Below are positions 1-8,452 of a DNA stretch of 58,590 bases, piece after piece. Positions within the stretch are counted from its first letter, which is position 1; the number at the start of each line of letters is the position of its first letter. The DNA is taken from the NCBI RefSeq assembly GCF_001921215.1, contig NZ_MSIF01000039.1:1-58590 (forward strand). The letters are read 5' to 3'. This stretch comes from Actinophytocola xinjiangensis. Lineage in GTDB: Bacteria; Actinomycetota; Actinomycetes; Mycobacteriales; Pseudonocardiaceae. The notes under the pieces were generated by a model. That model ran no database searches, had not been told where the DNA came from, and saw nothing but the letters and a program-made list of their open reading frames with translations. A program made the position numbers and the translations under genes.

Positions 1-1062
1 GGCCTCGGGGCCGCCAGGGCGGCGCTGGGGGCCGCCGGGGAACTCGTCGGGGCGGCGCGGTGGCGGGCCGGCGTCGGGCCGGCGGTGCGGTCCGGTCTGC
101 GGTCCCGGTTGGGGTCCGGACGGGAAGTCGTCGACGGACGGGCGGCGCGGGCCGCCGGTGTACCCGCCGGGGCGGCGCGGGAGGTCGCCGGTGTTCTGGC
201 GGGGCGGCGGTCCGGCGGCGAAGTCGGCGGCGAAGTCACCGCGCTGGGCGGCGTCGGCCGGGGCTCGGCGGGGGGCGTCGGGGCGACGTTGGGCCCCGGT
301 CTGTGATCCGGGTTGGGGTCCGGACGGGAAGTCGTCGACGGACGGGCGGCGCGGCGGCTCGGCCGGGCCGGGGTGGCGCTGGGGCGGGCTCTGGCGCAGC
401 GGCGGCGCGGACGGGAAGTCCCCGTCGTCCCGCCGGCCGGGAACGGGCTGGGCGCCGGTGTGGCGCTGGCCGGGGGACGGGCGGTGCTGGGGGGCGCCGG
501 GCGAGCCGGCGGGGTCGGTCGGCAGTTGGCCGGAGGACTGCCGTTGGCGGCGGCTGGCCGGTGGCGGGGAGGCAGGCTCTCGGCCACCCGGCGGCGGGCC
601 AGCCTGTGGTCTGCCCGACGGTCGTTCGGTGGGCAGCGGTCCGGAGGGCTGGCGGCCGGGGCGGGGCGGGGCGGGCTGTTCGGCCCACGACTGCGGGCCG
701 CCGGTCGCCTCGCCGGGGTGGCGGTTGCGGCCGCGGGGGGCGTCACCGGGCGCGCCGTCGGCCGACCGGCCACGGTGCGGCTGAAGTTGCGGCGGGGGCG
801 GGGGCGGGGGTGGCGCGGGGGACGGGCTCGGCGGCATCGCGCGCCGGCCGCCGCTGGGCGGCGGTGGTGGCGGGACGGGGAGGTTCGCGCGGGAACCCGT
901 GTGTCGCTGGACCAGATCAGCTACGGACAGCCCACCCTGGTTGTCCTCCATGGAGCGGCGTCGACGCCGGGGCTGCTCGTCCGGCTCGTCGCGCCGGTGC
1001 CTGCGGCCGTGTCCGTGAGGGTCACCGGGGCGGGCGCCACCAAGGTGGTCGTCGTCGGGCAC
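1..1062 (-). CDS. Proline/arginine-rich protein, N-terminal part (possible LytR-CpsA-Psr family cell-wall ligase), partial
   Basis: The gene runs off the left edge; 354 codons are present, open throughout on the minus strand. I chose GTG 1062 because AAGGGAG lies five bases upstream (1068-1074); the in-frame GTG at 1077 has no such site. The protein starts with an Asp/His/Arg-rich stretch, then an ordered-looking segment containing SVADLVQRHTGSRANLPV, then about 290 residues of Pro/Arg/Gly/Gln low complexity. Disordered cytoplasmic heads of this sort precede the single membrane helix of LCP ligases in Pseudonocardiaceae, but that helix and the catalytic domain would lie outside the window, so the family is an inference. 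A 44-bp exact repeat inside it duplicates the peptide RRPSVDDFPSGPQPG. Confidence 0.6.
   Translation of the reverse strand, partial: MPDDDHLGGARPGDPHGHGRRHRRDEPDEQPRRRRRSMEDNQGGLSVADLVQRHTGSRANLPVPPPPPPSGGRRAMPPSPSPAPPPPPPPPQLQPHRGRSADGAPGDAPRGRNRHPGEATGGPQSWAEQPAPPRPGRQPSGPLPTERPSGRPQAGPPPGGREPASPPPASRRQRQSSGQLPTDPAGSPGAPQHRPSPGQRHTGAQPVPGRRDDGDFPSAPPLRQSPPQRHPGPAEPPRRPSVDDFPSGPQPGSQTGAQRRPDAPRRAPADAAQRGDFAADFAAGPPPRQNTGDLPRRPGGYTGGPRRPSVDDFPSGPQPGPQTGPHRRPDAGPPPRRPDEFPGGPQRRPGGPEA
107..354. repeat. 44-bp direct repeat inside the proline-rich gene (107-150 and 311-354)
   Basis: Two identical 44-bp copies begin with GGTTGGGGTCCGGACGGG and end with GGGCGGCGCGG. They are 204 bp apart (68 codons), so both are read in the same frame and repeat the same peptide. 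This is typical of expansion in disordered proteins. Confidence 0.9.
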
Positions 1063-1326
1063 CCGGGCTCCCTTCACCTCGCGCCAACATCGCGCTGCGA
1101 CACGCGGTGTTGTGCCGCTTTCTTAACCAAGACGTTGTAGACCATAGGCCAGATCCGACTCATAGTGTCGTTCCGAGCGGAGATAGTACGGATGGATGGC
1201 ATCCGTGACGACCATGGATCTCGTTCTGGCCACTTTCTGTGCGCAATAGGGCTCATCGTGCTGGTCCGAATGGACCAGTGCCGGTGGCGATCCAACCGTT
1301 ATCGAACTGCCGCCGCGTGTTTCTCC

Positions 1327-2178
1327 TCAGCGTTGCCGACGGCGACCCGGTGCCCCGGAGAGCCGAACCTCGCTCCCGACACGGTATGCGACGGCGTTGC
1401 GGCCCGACTGCTTGGCCGTGTACAGAAGCCCGTCCGCCCGGCGTAGTTGCTGCTCCGGCTCGATGATGGCCCGTCCGCCGCCCGAGTTCTGGTGGGTGAC
1501 ACCGATGCTGACGGTCACCCGCAGGCCGCGCACGATCGTCGACCACGGGAACCGCTCGATGCGTGCCCTGGCCGCCTCCGCCACGGTGATCGCGGTGGCC
1601 AGGTCGACCCCGGGCAGCATCAGCACGAACTCCTCGCCGCCGTAGCGCGCGCAGAACCCGCCGTCGGGCAGGGCGACCTGCAGCAACTCCACGACCTGTT
1701 GCAGCACCCGGTCGCCGACGACGTGCCCGAAGGTGTCGTTGACCTGTTTGAACCAGTCGAGGTCGACCAGCGCGACCGCGAGCCCGCCGTCGTCGTCGAC
1801 CGTCTCCAGCATCTTCTGGTCGAGGTAGCGGCGGTTGTAGCTGGCGGTCAGCGCGTCGCGGATGCTCTGCTCGCGCGCCTCGGCGTGTTCGCGGCGCAGC
1901 CGGGCGACCTCCAGCCGGTACTGCTCGGGCACCCGGGGCGTGCGCTCGGCGGTGGCGAGGTTCAGCGCGTGCCGCAGGTGCTCGTAGGCCTGACGCCACT
2001 GGCCACGGGAGGCGAGCAGATCGGCGATCGACTGGTGCAGCTCGACCAGGCGCGACTCGTCGACGTCCGGTGCGCCGACGTGCCGAGCGGGGTGCTGCAT
2101 CGGTACAGTGGGCTCGCCGGTCTGCCGGTTGCGCCTGGAAGGCCCTGGCTGTGCCAGGCCCTGGTCCAGTACGGCCAC
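1327..2178 (-). CDS. GGDEF-domain diguanylate cyclase
   Basis: Makes cyclic di-GMP from two GTP, most likely in the cytosol since I see no membrane segment. The C-terminal half is a complete GGDEF domain: DALTASYNRRYLDQ at its start, VALVDLDWFKQVNDTFGHVVGD, and the active-site loop RYGGEEF, the catalytically competent form. The N-terminal part holds a short helical TPR-like stretch (LHQSIADLLASRGQWRQAYE) before a coiled-coil linker rich in Arg/Glu. The frame is open to 2358, but GTG 2178 has AGGGAGG eight bases upstream, giving 283 residues; the longer start would add low-complexity sequence only. No EAL domain is attached. Confidence 0.9.
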   Translation of the reverse strand: MAVLDQGLAQPGPSRRNRQTGEPTVPMQHPARHVGAPDVDESRLVELHQSIADLLASRGQWRQAYEHLRHALNLATAERTPRVPEQYRLEVARLRREHAEAREQSIRDALTASYNRRYLDQKMLETVDDDGGLAVALVDLDWFKQVNDTFGHVVGDRVLQQVVELLQVALPDGGFCARYGGEEFVLMLPGVDLATAITVAEAARARIERFPWSTIVRGLRVTVSIGVTHQNSGGGRAIIEPEQQLRRADGLLYTAKQSGRNAVAYRVGSEVRLSGAPGRRRQR

Positions 2179-2354
2179 CGCTTTCACCTCCCTACCTAGG
2201 ACTCTTCGTCTTGGTGGAGAGCTGTCTTGAGGCGTTGGGACGGCTGGATTCCGTTTTCCCTCGTCCGGTGGAACCGTTACTGCTCCAACCCAGTGATGGC
2301 CTCCCGGTCCCCGACGCACCGGTCCCCCGCCCGCCCCGAACCCGGCGGATCTGC

Positions 2355-2837
2355 TCATTCTCCGAACAGGCAGGGCGAGAAACCGTAGGCCCGGCCGTCG
2401 AGGACCACCACGCGCTGTGAGCCGATCTGCTCACCCAGAAGGGTGCCGTCGTCACGGATGCTGATCGACACGCCGAGCACGTACACCGCGCCGCGTGGTT
2501 GCTCGCGCTCCTGCGGGGGCGTCCATTCCGGGTCGGCGCGCAGGGTCGACAGGGCCGGCAGCACGTGCAGGGTCAGACCGCTGAGGTCGCACAGACGGTC
2601 CAGGTAGTCCGGGTGTTGGGTGTGCCGCAGGAAGTCGTCGAGGGTGCCCTCGTCGGCCGCGGCGTTGAGCTCGTCGTAGTAGTCCTCGACGAGCGCGCGG
2701 TCCCCGGCCGGTGACCCGGACCCGGCCGGCACGGCCTGCCCGGCGACGGGGGTGCTGCACCCGGTGGCGAGCGACGTGGCGAGCACAACGGTCGCGATCG
2801 CGGCGTGGCGGACGACCCGGAGAACGTTGCTCGGCAC
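2355..2837 (-). CDS. Small secreted lipoprotein of unknown function
   Basis: 160 residues. The N-terminus is a lipoprotein signal: basic start, hydrophobic core, then the lipobox LATGC at about residues 24-28, so the mature protein should be lipidated on Cys and held on the outer face of the membrane. The mature part is acidic and includes LVEDYYDELNAAADEGTLDDFLRH, reminiscent of small helical extracellular domains, but I recognise no family. It lies 46 bp downstream of the dus gene on the same strand and may be cotranscribed with it. Its stop overlaps the extended upstream frame of the GGDEF gene. Confidence 0.8.
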   Translation of the reverse strand: MPSNVLRVVRHAAIATVVLATSLATGCSTPVAGQAVPAGSGSPAGDRALVEDYYDELNAAADEGTLDDFLRHTQHPDYLDRLCDLSGLTLHVLPALSTLRADPEWTPPQEREQPRGAVYVLGVSISIRDDGTLLGEQIGSQRVVVLDGRAYGFSPCLFGE

Positions 2838-2883
2838 GAGAAAAGGCTAGCCGCGCACGGGCGTGCGCGGGGCCGGTTCCGGC

Positions 2884-4017
2884 TCAGCCGCCGGAGTGCA
2901 TCACGTCCGCGGCGAACGGCACGCTGGGGTCGTCCGGGTCGTCGAGCCAGCCGTAGGGCAGCGTGACCTTCCCCGGGGAGCCCTGGCGCCCGCGTGGGCC
3001 CTCGCCGGCGGTGGGGAACGGCGCGTCCTGGTCGAGCTGGGCGAGCAGCGCGTCGAGTTCGGGCAGCGTGCTGATCATGGACAGCTGGCGGCGCAGCGGG
3101 GAGCCGACGGGGAAGCCCATGAAGTACCAGGCCATGTGTTTGCGCAGGTCGCGCAGGCCCTTGTCGGGGCCGTCGTGCTCGACGAGCAGTTCGGCGTGGC
3201 GGCGCAGGACCCGGGCGACCTCGCCGAGGTTGGGCCCGGCCGGCACCGGCTCGCCCCGGAACGCGGCCTGGAGCTCGCCGAACAGCCATGGCCGGCCAAG
3301 ACAGCCGCGCCCGACGACGACGCCGTCACAACCGGTTTTGGCCATCATCGCCAGCGCGTCGGCGGAGGTGAAGATGTCGCCGTTGCCCAGTACGGGGATG
3401 GTGGTGACGGTCTCCTTGAGCCGGGTGACGTGGTCCCAGTCGGCCTGGCCTGAGTAGCGCTGGGCCGCGGTGCGGGCGTGCAGCGCGACCGCCGCGGCCC
3501 CCTCGGCCTCGGCGATCCGCCCGGCGTCGAGGTAGGTGTGGTGCTCGTCGTCGATGCCGACCCGGAACTTCGCGGTGACCGGGACGCCGTGCGGCTGCGC
3601 GGCGGCCACGGTCGCGGCGATGATGTTGGCGAACAGCTTGCGCTTGTAGGGCAGTGCCGCGCCGCCGCCCCGGCGGCACACCTTGGCCACCGGGCAGCCC
3701 CAGTTGGTGTCCACGTGGTCGGCCAGGCCCTCACCGATGATGATCTTCACGGCCTCGGCCATGGTCGCCGGGTCGACCCCGTAGAGCTGCATCGACCTCG
3801 GCGACTCGTCCTCGTCGAAGGTCATCATGTGCCGGGTCTTGGGGTCGCGCTCGACCACGGCCCGCGCGGTGATCATCTCGCAGACGTACAGGCCGGCGCC
3901 GTACTCGCGGCACAGCCGGCGGAACGCCACGTTGGTGATCCCCGCCATCGGCGCCAGCACGACCGGTGGGTCGATGGTGTATGGGCCGATGGTGACCGGT
4001 GGGACTGGGGAGACCAT
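2884..4017 (-). CDS. dusB: tRNA-dihydrouridine synthase (DusB type)
   Basis: FMN-dependent enzyme that reduces specific uridines in tRNA to dihydrouridine using NADPH. 377 residues, normal for actinobacterial members. Visible signatures: LAPMAGITNVAFRRLC at residues 21-36 (FMN-binding start of the TIM barrel), SMQLYGVDP, the catalytic NWGCPVAKV with Cys108, TAKFRVGIDD, LHARTAAQRYSG, VLGNGDI and the phosphate-binding GCDGVVVGRGCLGRPWLF. The ATG at 4017 gives a standard N-terminus. It diverges from the TetR gene, whose leaderless promoter lies about 90 bp away. Confidence 0.95.
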   Translation of the reverse strand: MVSPVPPVTIGPYTIDPPVVLAPMAGITNVAFRRLCREYGAGLYVCEMITARAVVERDPKTRHMMTFDEDESPRSMQLYGVDPATMAEAVKIIIGEGLADHVDTNWGCPVAKVCRRGGGAALPYKRKLFANIIAATVAAAQPHGVPVTAKFRVGIDDEHHTYLDAGRIAEAEGAAAVALHARTAAQRYSGQADWDHVTRLKETVTTIPVLGNGDIFTSADALAMMAKTGCDGVVVGRGCLGRPWLFGELQAAFRGEPVPAGPNLGEVARVLRRHAELLVEHDGPDKGLRDLRKHMAWYFMGFPVGSPLRRQLSMISTLPELDALLAQLDQDAPFPTAGEGPRGRQGSPGKVTLPYGWLDDPDDPSVPFAADVMHSGG

Positions 4018-4090
4018 TGACCAAGGCTAACCGCCGCCGCGCTCACCGGTCGCCGGTGTGGTGGCCGTGCGTGGTGCGCTGGTCCTGTTG

Positions 4091-4112
4091 GTTGGACGTA
4101 TGTACAGTCAAC
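4091..4112 (+). promoter_or_regulatory. Leaderless promoter with inverted repeat upstream of the TetR gene
   Basis: A -10 hexamer TACAGT at 4103-4108 is followed by six bases and then GTG 4115, the spacing expected when transcription starts at the start codon. The imperfect inverted repeat GTTGGAC (4091-4097) / GTCAAC (4107-4112) overlaps it and could be an autoregulatory TetR operator. No clear -35 is seen. Confidence 0.5.
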
Positions 4113-4114
4113 GC

Positions 4115-4759
4115 GTGTCCCCCCGGTCGGTCCAGGCGAACGAACAGCTCCGGGAGCAGTCCCGCGAGCGGATCCTCGGCGCCGCCCTGGAGGTCTTCGC
4201 CGAGAAGGGCTTCCACAACGCCACGATCTCCGACATCACCGAGCGGGCCGGCGTCTCCCGGGGCCTGATCACCTACTACTTCCCCGGCAAGAACGACCTG
4301 GCCGCCGAACTCCTCGGCCGCTACCTCGACGGCGTCGCCGGTGTGCTCGACATCACCGGCAGCCCCGACCAGCGCCTGGCCGCGATGATCGACGGGGTCG
4401 TCGCCGCCGCCGCGGCCACCCTGCCCGTGCAGCGCCTGGCACTGAGCCTGATGACCCACCCCTCCACGCACCCGATCTTCGCCGCCACCGAGCAGCGCAA
4501 GGACGAGGACGTCATCCGGCTCGAGGACAACCTGCGCGACCTGTTCGCCCAGCGCGGTGCCGCCGACCCGGCGCTGGAGGAGGTCATGTTCCGCAGCGTC
4601 CTGGAAGGCGTGATCGTCAAGGCGACCATCTACGGCGCGAGCTACCCGCTGGAGCGGGTCCGGGTGCGCCTGCACGAGCTGTACCGCCTGCCGCCACCGG
4701 TCACACCGCTGCTCGACCCCGACCCGCCGCCGGTCGGGCGGCTGCGCGCCGACGGCTGA
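4115..4759 (+). CDS. TetR-family transcriptional regulator
   Basis: 214 residues if started at GTG 4115, the codon placed six bases after a -10 element; ATG 4100 in the same frame would overlap that promoter and is less likely. The N-terminal helix-turn-helix is clear: ILGAALEVFAEKGFHNATIS, then DITERAGVSRGLITYYFPGK, the classical recognition helix. The C-terminal ligand and dimer domain is helical and not assignable to an effector. It is followed after about 47 bp by two genes of unknown function on the same strand, which it may or may not control. Confidence 0.92.
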   Translation: MSPRSVQANEQLREQSRERILGAALEVFAEKGFHNATISDITERAGVSRGLITYYFPGKNDLAAELLGRYLDGVAGVLDITGSPDQRLAAMIDGVVAAAAATLPVQRLALSLMTHPSTHPIFAATEQRKDEDVIRLEDNLRDLFAQRGAADPALEEVMFRSVLEGVIVKATIYGASYPLERVRVRLHELYRLPPPVTPLLDPDPPPVGRLRADG

Positions 4760-4770
4760 CCGGTCGGCAC

Positions 4771-4800
4771 CATGTCACGAGAAGGCATGTCACGAGAAGG
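4771..4800 (+). repeat. 15-bp tandem duplication in the leader of the next gene
   Basis: CATGTCACGAGAAGG occurs twice back to back (4771-4785, 4786-4800), so the ribosome-binding GAGAAGG is duplicated. The second copy is correctly spaced from ATG 4807; the first copy includes an extra ATG. Confidence 0.95.
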
Positions 4801-4806
4801 ACGGCC

Positions 4807-5292
4807 ATGGACGCACCCGCGCTCGCCCAACGACTCGCGCACCGCCTCGGTGAGCCGAGCGGCTGGCGGCCGCTCATGCGCGGGATGTTCGGCCAGGGGC
4901 GGGCCAGGCACGCGCACGAGGTGTACTCCGCGGCCCGCAGCCGGGGCGTGTACGTCAACCACGAGCTGCGGTTCGTCGCCAACGAGACCCTCGGCTACGC
5001 GATCATGGCATTCGCGGTCACCGGCCAGCTCGCCGCGTCCGACCAGGAAACCCTTGCCGCACAAGCGGATTGCTTCGCCCTGGGGGCGGTGCGACACGCC
5101 GGGTCGGCGTACAACACACTGCTTCCGCTCACCAGGACACACCCGATCCACGCCATCGCCGACCCCTACCCGGGGGTGCACGTCTACGTCGCCACGACCT
5201 CGCCCAAGGGCGCGGACCGGCCGCTGGTCGTGCACGCCGACCGCGACGGCACCGACCACATCTTCCCCGTTCCGGGCGAGCGGCTGCGCTGA
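4807..5292 (+). CDS. Conserved-looking hypothetical protein, 161 residues
   Basis: I do not recognise the family. The ATG is preceded by GAGAAGGA at about eight bases, so the start is well supported. The sequence mixes helical N-terminal parts (LAQRLAHRLGEPSGW; WxxLMRGMF) with a C-terminal stretch of alternating hydrophobics (GVHVYVATTSPKG, PLVVHADRDGTDHIFPVPG) that reads as beta-rich. No signal peptide or membrane segment. The WRPLMRGMF element resembles the GWQRLMDGLL element of the DUF1266 neighbour that starts 15 bp downstream, so the two probably form an operon. Confidence 0.75.
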   Translation: MDAPALAQRLAHRLGEPSGWRPLMRGMFGQGRARHAHEVYSAARSRGVYVNHELRFVANETLGYAIMAFAVTGQLAASDQETLAAQADCFALGAVRHAGSAYNTLLPLTRTHPIHAIADPYPGVHVYVATTSPKGADRPLVVHADRDGTDHIFPVPGERLR

Positions 5293-5306
5293 GAGGGCGA
5301 CGAGAG

Positions 5307-6032
5307 ATGGGCGCTGAGATGAGCGACACCCCGCCGGCCCGCCGGCCCGACCGGGCCGAGGTCGCGTTCGCGCTCGCCTGCGGGGCCCAGGCCGGCCCCG
5401 GGCTGGCGGCGCCCGACCCGCGCGCCCGGCTCGCCGAACGCTTCGGCGCCCGCGACGCCGCCGGCTGGCAGCGGCTGATGGACGGTCTGCTCGTCGAACG
5501 CGGCGCCCGGCGCGGCGACCTGGCGATGGAACTGCGCTGGCAGGCGACCGTGGTGCGGACCGTGCCACCGGACCTGGCCGGCTGGCAGCGGATCGTGCGT
5601 CAGGCCGGCGAGCACGGGCAGGTGCGCGCGCACTGGGTGCCGGTGCTGCTGGCCGCCGCCGACCGGATCTCCCGCTACGAGGACCGTTTCCGCGCCGACG
5701 GCCTGATTCCCCAGCACGGCGTCGTGCACAGCCTGCGCGGCTACGACTGGGCGCGCGCGGTGGGCGTCGCCGGGCTCGGCGAACGCGCCGGCTACGGCGA
5801 CCAACGAACGACCGAGGGGATGGTGGTGCGAGCGGGCAGGCTCTGCGCACGGCATTACATGTCGTGGGCAGACCTGTCCGCCGCGTACGCCCTCGGTTCG
5901 CTGTTGTCCTTCGCCGGCAAGGACTTCGAGGGTTACTACCGGGAGGTCGTCACCACCCGCCAGCGGCTGCTGACCGAGCTGGAGAGCCCGTGGCGGGCGC
6001 TGCGCTGGCCTCAGCCGACCGGGGTCGGCTGA
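5307..6032 (+). CDS. DUF1266-domain protein
   Basis: 241 residues from ATG 5307 (a second in-frame ATG at 5319 is possible). The N-terminus repeats the style of the upstream protein (DAAGWQRLMDGLLVERGARR). The C-terminal half carries the DUF1266 pattern: RGYDWARAVGVAGLGERAGY followed by YMSWADLSAAYALGSLLSF and a GYYREVV segment. DUF1266 proteins are cytosolic with no assigned biochemical activity; some sit near polymorphic toxin or YwqJ-type genes. No toxin is seen here. The gene follows the 161-residue protein by 15 bp, suggesting translation from one transcript. Confidence 0.8.
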   Translation: MGAEMSDTPPARRPDRAEVAFALACGAQAGPGLAAPDPRARLAERFGARDAAGWQRLMDGLLVERGARRGDLAMELRWQATVVRTVPPDLAGWQRIVRQAGEHGQVRAHWVPVLLAAADRISRYEDRFRADGLIPQHGVVHSLRGYDWARAVGVAGLGERAGYGDQRTTEGMVVRAGRLCARHYMSWADLSAAYALGSLLSFAGKDFEGYYREVVTTRQRLLTELESPWRALRWPQPTGVG

Positions 6033-6069
6033 GCGGGTTTCCCCAGGCCGGGCAAGGGTATTCCCGGGT

Positions 6070-6558
6070 ATGCCCGAGGACAACGGCCACCCTGGGTCCG
6101 CCAGCGAGTCCGACAACGAGCGGCTCAAACGCAACCTCAACGAGCTGCTCCAGGAGCTGCGGGTGGCGCAGGCGGGCGTGCAGTTCCTGTTCGGGTTCCT
6201 GCTGGCGGTCGCGTTCACCGAGCCGTACCTGCGGGGCACGGACTTCCAGCACGCGGTGCACCTGGTGGCGGTGGTGTTCGCGACGGCGGCGGTGGCGTTG
6301 CTCTCGGCGCCGGCGGCCTGGCACCGGGTGCTGTTCCGCCGGGGTCAGCGGTCGATGATCGTCGAGCTGGCCAACCGGTTCGCGGTGGCCGGGATGGCGT
6401 GCCTGGCGGTGTCGATGACGGCGACGGTGTTGTTGTTGACCGACGCCGTGCTCGGCAACTGGGTGGCGGTGGCGCTCTCGACGCTGACGGCGTTGATGTT
6501 CGCGTTGTTGTGGTTCGTGTTCCCGCTGGTGCGGCGGTGGCGGATCGGCGGGCGTTGA
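6070..6558 (+). CDS. DUF6328-type integral membrane protein
   Basis: 162 residues: a charged amphipathic N-terminus (NERLKRNLNELLQELRVAQAGVQ), then four membrane helices at roughly residues 36-55, 62-82, 100-122 and 127-148, ending in a short basic tail. The pattern, especially ELRVAQAGVQFLFGFLLAVAF, fits the actinobacterial DUF6328 family; function unknown. It is transcribed toward the minus-strand acidic protein whose stop lies two bases away, so the two genes are convergent with no room for a terminator. Confidence 0.85.
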   Translation: MPEDNGHPGSASESDNERLKRNLNELLQELRVAQAGVQFLFGFLLAVAFTEPYLRGTDFQHAVHLVAVVFATAAVALLSAPAAWHRVLFRRGQRSMIVELANRFAVAGMACLAVSMTATVLLLTDAVLGNWVAVALSTLTALMFALLWFVFPLVRRWRIGGR

Positions 6559-6560
6559 GG

Positions 6561-7178
6561 TCAGGCCAGGTCGATGTCGAGCCAGCCGCCGATCTCGTCG
6601 GCGTCGAGGTCCGCGGTGTCGGCGGTGTCGTCGTCGAAGGTGAGGCCGTCGGTGTCGTCGGCATCGTCGTTGGGCCGGGGTTCGTACTCGGTGTCCTCGT
6701 CGGGGTCGGTGCCGCCGCCCATGCCGGGTAAGCCCGCCGGGGTGCCCTCCGGCTCGTCGGCCGGTTCCTCCGCCGGTTCCTCGGCTGGTTCCTCGGCGGC
6801 TGGTTCGTCGTCGCGGGGTTCGTAGTCACCGGGGTCCGGTTCGGGATCCTCGGACGGCCCCGGCGAGGGCTGGGGCGCGGGGTCGGTCTGGTGGGTGGCG
6901 GCCGCGGTGCCCCGGCCGTCCTCGTTCCAGGTGCCCAGGCCGGTCGGGTCGGAGTACTCGGCTTCCGCCACGCCGTCGTCGTCGAGGTCCAGCACGGCGG
7001 TGTCGACCACGCCGTCGCCGTCGGAGTCCCACATCAGGTCGTCGACCCGACCGTCCCCATCGAAGTCGAGGGCGACGGCGTCGGCGGTGCCGTCGCCGTC
7101 GACGTCCACGTCGGCCGCGGAGGTGTGCACGGTCGGGTCGCCTTCGCCGGTGCCGAAGCGGTACTCGATGTCGGGCAT
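6561..7178 (-). CDS. Acidic protein with EF-hand-like calcium-binding repeats (DUF6802-like)
   Basis: 205 residues, very rich in Asp and Glu. The first 90 residues hold tandem DxDGDGxxD loops (DVDVDGDGTADAV, FDGDGRVDDLMWDSDGDGVVD, DDDGVAEAEY), each matching the calcium-coordinating loop of dockerin/EF-hand or thrombospondin type 3 repeats. The middle is Pro/Glu linker with EEPAEEPAEEPADEPEG, and the tail ends in GGWLDIDLA. No signal peptide is visible, so export, if any, would be non-classical. I recall this arrangement as DUF6802 in Pseudonocardiaceae, but that name is from memory. Confidence 0.8.
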   Translation of the reverse strand: MPDIEYRFGTGEGDPTVHTSAADVDVDGDGTADAVALDFDGDGRVDDLMWDSDGDGVVDTAVLDLDDDGVAEAEYSDPTGLGTWNEDGRGTAAATHQTDPAPQPSPGPSEDPEPDPGDYEPRDDEPAAEEPAEEPAEEPADEPEGTPAGLPGMGGGTDPDEDTEYEPRPNDDADDTDGLTFDDDTADTADLDADEIGGWLDIDLA

Positions 7179-7274
7179 GTCTCTCCCCGTTCCACGATGG
7201 ATCAGCTGAGAGTAGATGCCCGCGAGCGGTCACCGGTTCCCGATTGTTCGGGTGAGCGGACCGGAACGATCCCC

Positions 7275-7781
7275 TTACGCTCCGATTCGCTGGCCGAGGT
7301 CGTGGTGGCGCCGGGCCGTGATCCGACGGGTCACCGCGATGACCGGATAGGCCGGCGGCAGCGCGGCGCCGGGCGTGGGCGGATCGACCCATTGCCAGGT
7401 CCGGATGGCCGGCAACCCCACCGGCGACCGCGGAAGGGCGACGTGCCCGCCGGGCGGCGTGAACACGACTCCGGCGAGGGCCAGTTCGTCGGCGACCCCG
7501 GTCCGCAACCGTAACTCCGGTGGTCGGGTCAGGAACGTCCATGTGCGACTGTCCGGCGTGGACACGATGGGCGCGTGCTGCATGGCGACCCCGAGTTCCT
7601 TGCGCACCAACGCGCCGAGGCCGGTCGGCATGGTCATCGCCGAGACGTCGGGGCCGGCGACCAGCGCCAGTTCCCGCCGGGAGACCTGGACGGTGACCGG
7701 CCAGCCGAGCAGTTCCTCGTAGGCGGCCCGCCCGGTGGCGAGTTCGCGCAGCCGGTGTGGAGCCGGGTGGTTCGTGATCAT
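7275..7781 (-). CDS. Hypothetical protein, possibly primase-polymerase-like fold
   Basis: 168 residues, no signal or membrane segment. The start ATG 7781 sits directly against the promoter region of the divergent alkyltransferase gene. A central RTWTFLTRPP followed by VVFTPPGGHVALPRSPVG and a TWQWVDPPTPGAALPPAYPV segment resembles the C-terminal half of bifunctional primase/polymerase N-terminal domains found as stand-alone short proteins in actinomycetes. Active-site acidic residues of a polymerase are not recognisable, so I would not assign an activity. Confidence 0.65.
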   Translation of the reverse strand: MITNHPAPHRLRELATGRAAYEELLGWPVTVQVSRRELALVAGPDVSAMTMPTGLGALVRKELGVAMQHAPIVSTPDSRTWTFLTRPPELRLRTGVADELALAGVVFTPPGGHVALPRSPVGLPAIRTWQWVDPPTPGAALPPAYPVIAVTRRITARRHHDLGQRIGA

Positions 7782-7970
7782 CGCTGTACCCCGTGTTCGG
7801 TCGAGTGGATGTCGAACCGGGGGCGCCCGCTAGTTATTCAAGAACCAACCGACCGGTATGTCAAGCCTGCCTTCGAGTGGATCTTCCCAGGTCAACCCGT
7901 CCGCGAGCCTCCCGTCACCATGGCCGATTTCCGCCAGCCGCACACGCTGCCGGGCGAGCACAGTGGACAC

Positions 7971-8435
7971 ATGCACGCAGTGATGGACAGCCCCGTTGGC
8001 CGGTTGACCCTGGTTGGTGAGGGTGGAACCCTGGCCGGTCTGTACCTGACCGAACAGCGTTACCGCCCGCCCGAGGACCACTTCGGCCCTCGGGACGACC
8101 AGCTGTTCTCGGCGGCGGCGGAGCAGTTGAGGGAGTACTTCGCGGGTACCCGGACCGAGTTCACGGTGCCGTTGGCGCCCCGGGGGACTCCGTTCCAGCA
8201 CCAGGTCTGGGCGGCCCTGCGCGAAGTCCGGTTCGGTGACACCGTGACCTACGGCGAGCTGGCCGAACGCATCGGACGGCCGAACGCCGCACGGGCCGTC
8301 GGGCACGCCAACGGGCACAACCCGATCAGCATCATCGTGCCGTGTCACCGGGTGGTGGGCAGTGGCGGTTCGCTGACCGGCTACGGCGGAGGACTACCTC
8401 GCAAGCGGTTCCTGCTCGAGCACGAACGGCGTTGA
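7971..8435 (+). CDS. ogt: Methylated-DNA--protein-cysteine methyltransferase
   Basis: Suicide DNA-repair protein that moves alkyl groups from O6-alkylguanine to its own cysteine. The catalytic IIVPCHRVVG motif is intact near the C-terminus, preceded by the DNA-binding helix-turn-helix (VTYGELAERIGRPNAARAVG, with the arginine finger) and followed by SLTGYGGGLPRKRFLL. Length 154 residues from ATG 7971, typical for Ogt; ATG 7920 in the same frame would add 17 residues with no family similarity that I can see. It is divergent from the 168-residue hypothetical. Confidence 0.93.
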   Translation: MHAVMDSPVGRLTLVGEGGTLAGLYLTEQRYRPPEDHFGPRDDQLFSAAAEQLREYFAGTRTEFTVPLAPRGTPFQHQVWAALREVRFGDTVTYGELAERIGRPNAARAVGHANGHNPISIIVPCHRVVGSGGSLTGYGGGLPRKRFLLEHERR

Positions 8436-8452
8436 CGGCCTCGGCGACCGGG

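Noticed and set aside
60-1208. Long plus-strand frames (382 and 275 residues) in the first kilobase
   Set aside because: They are Arg/Gly-rich shadows of the minus-strand proline-rich gene, which has a good ribosome site and an ordered N-terminal segment.
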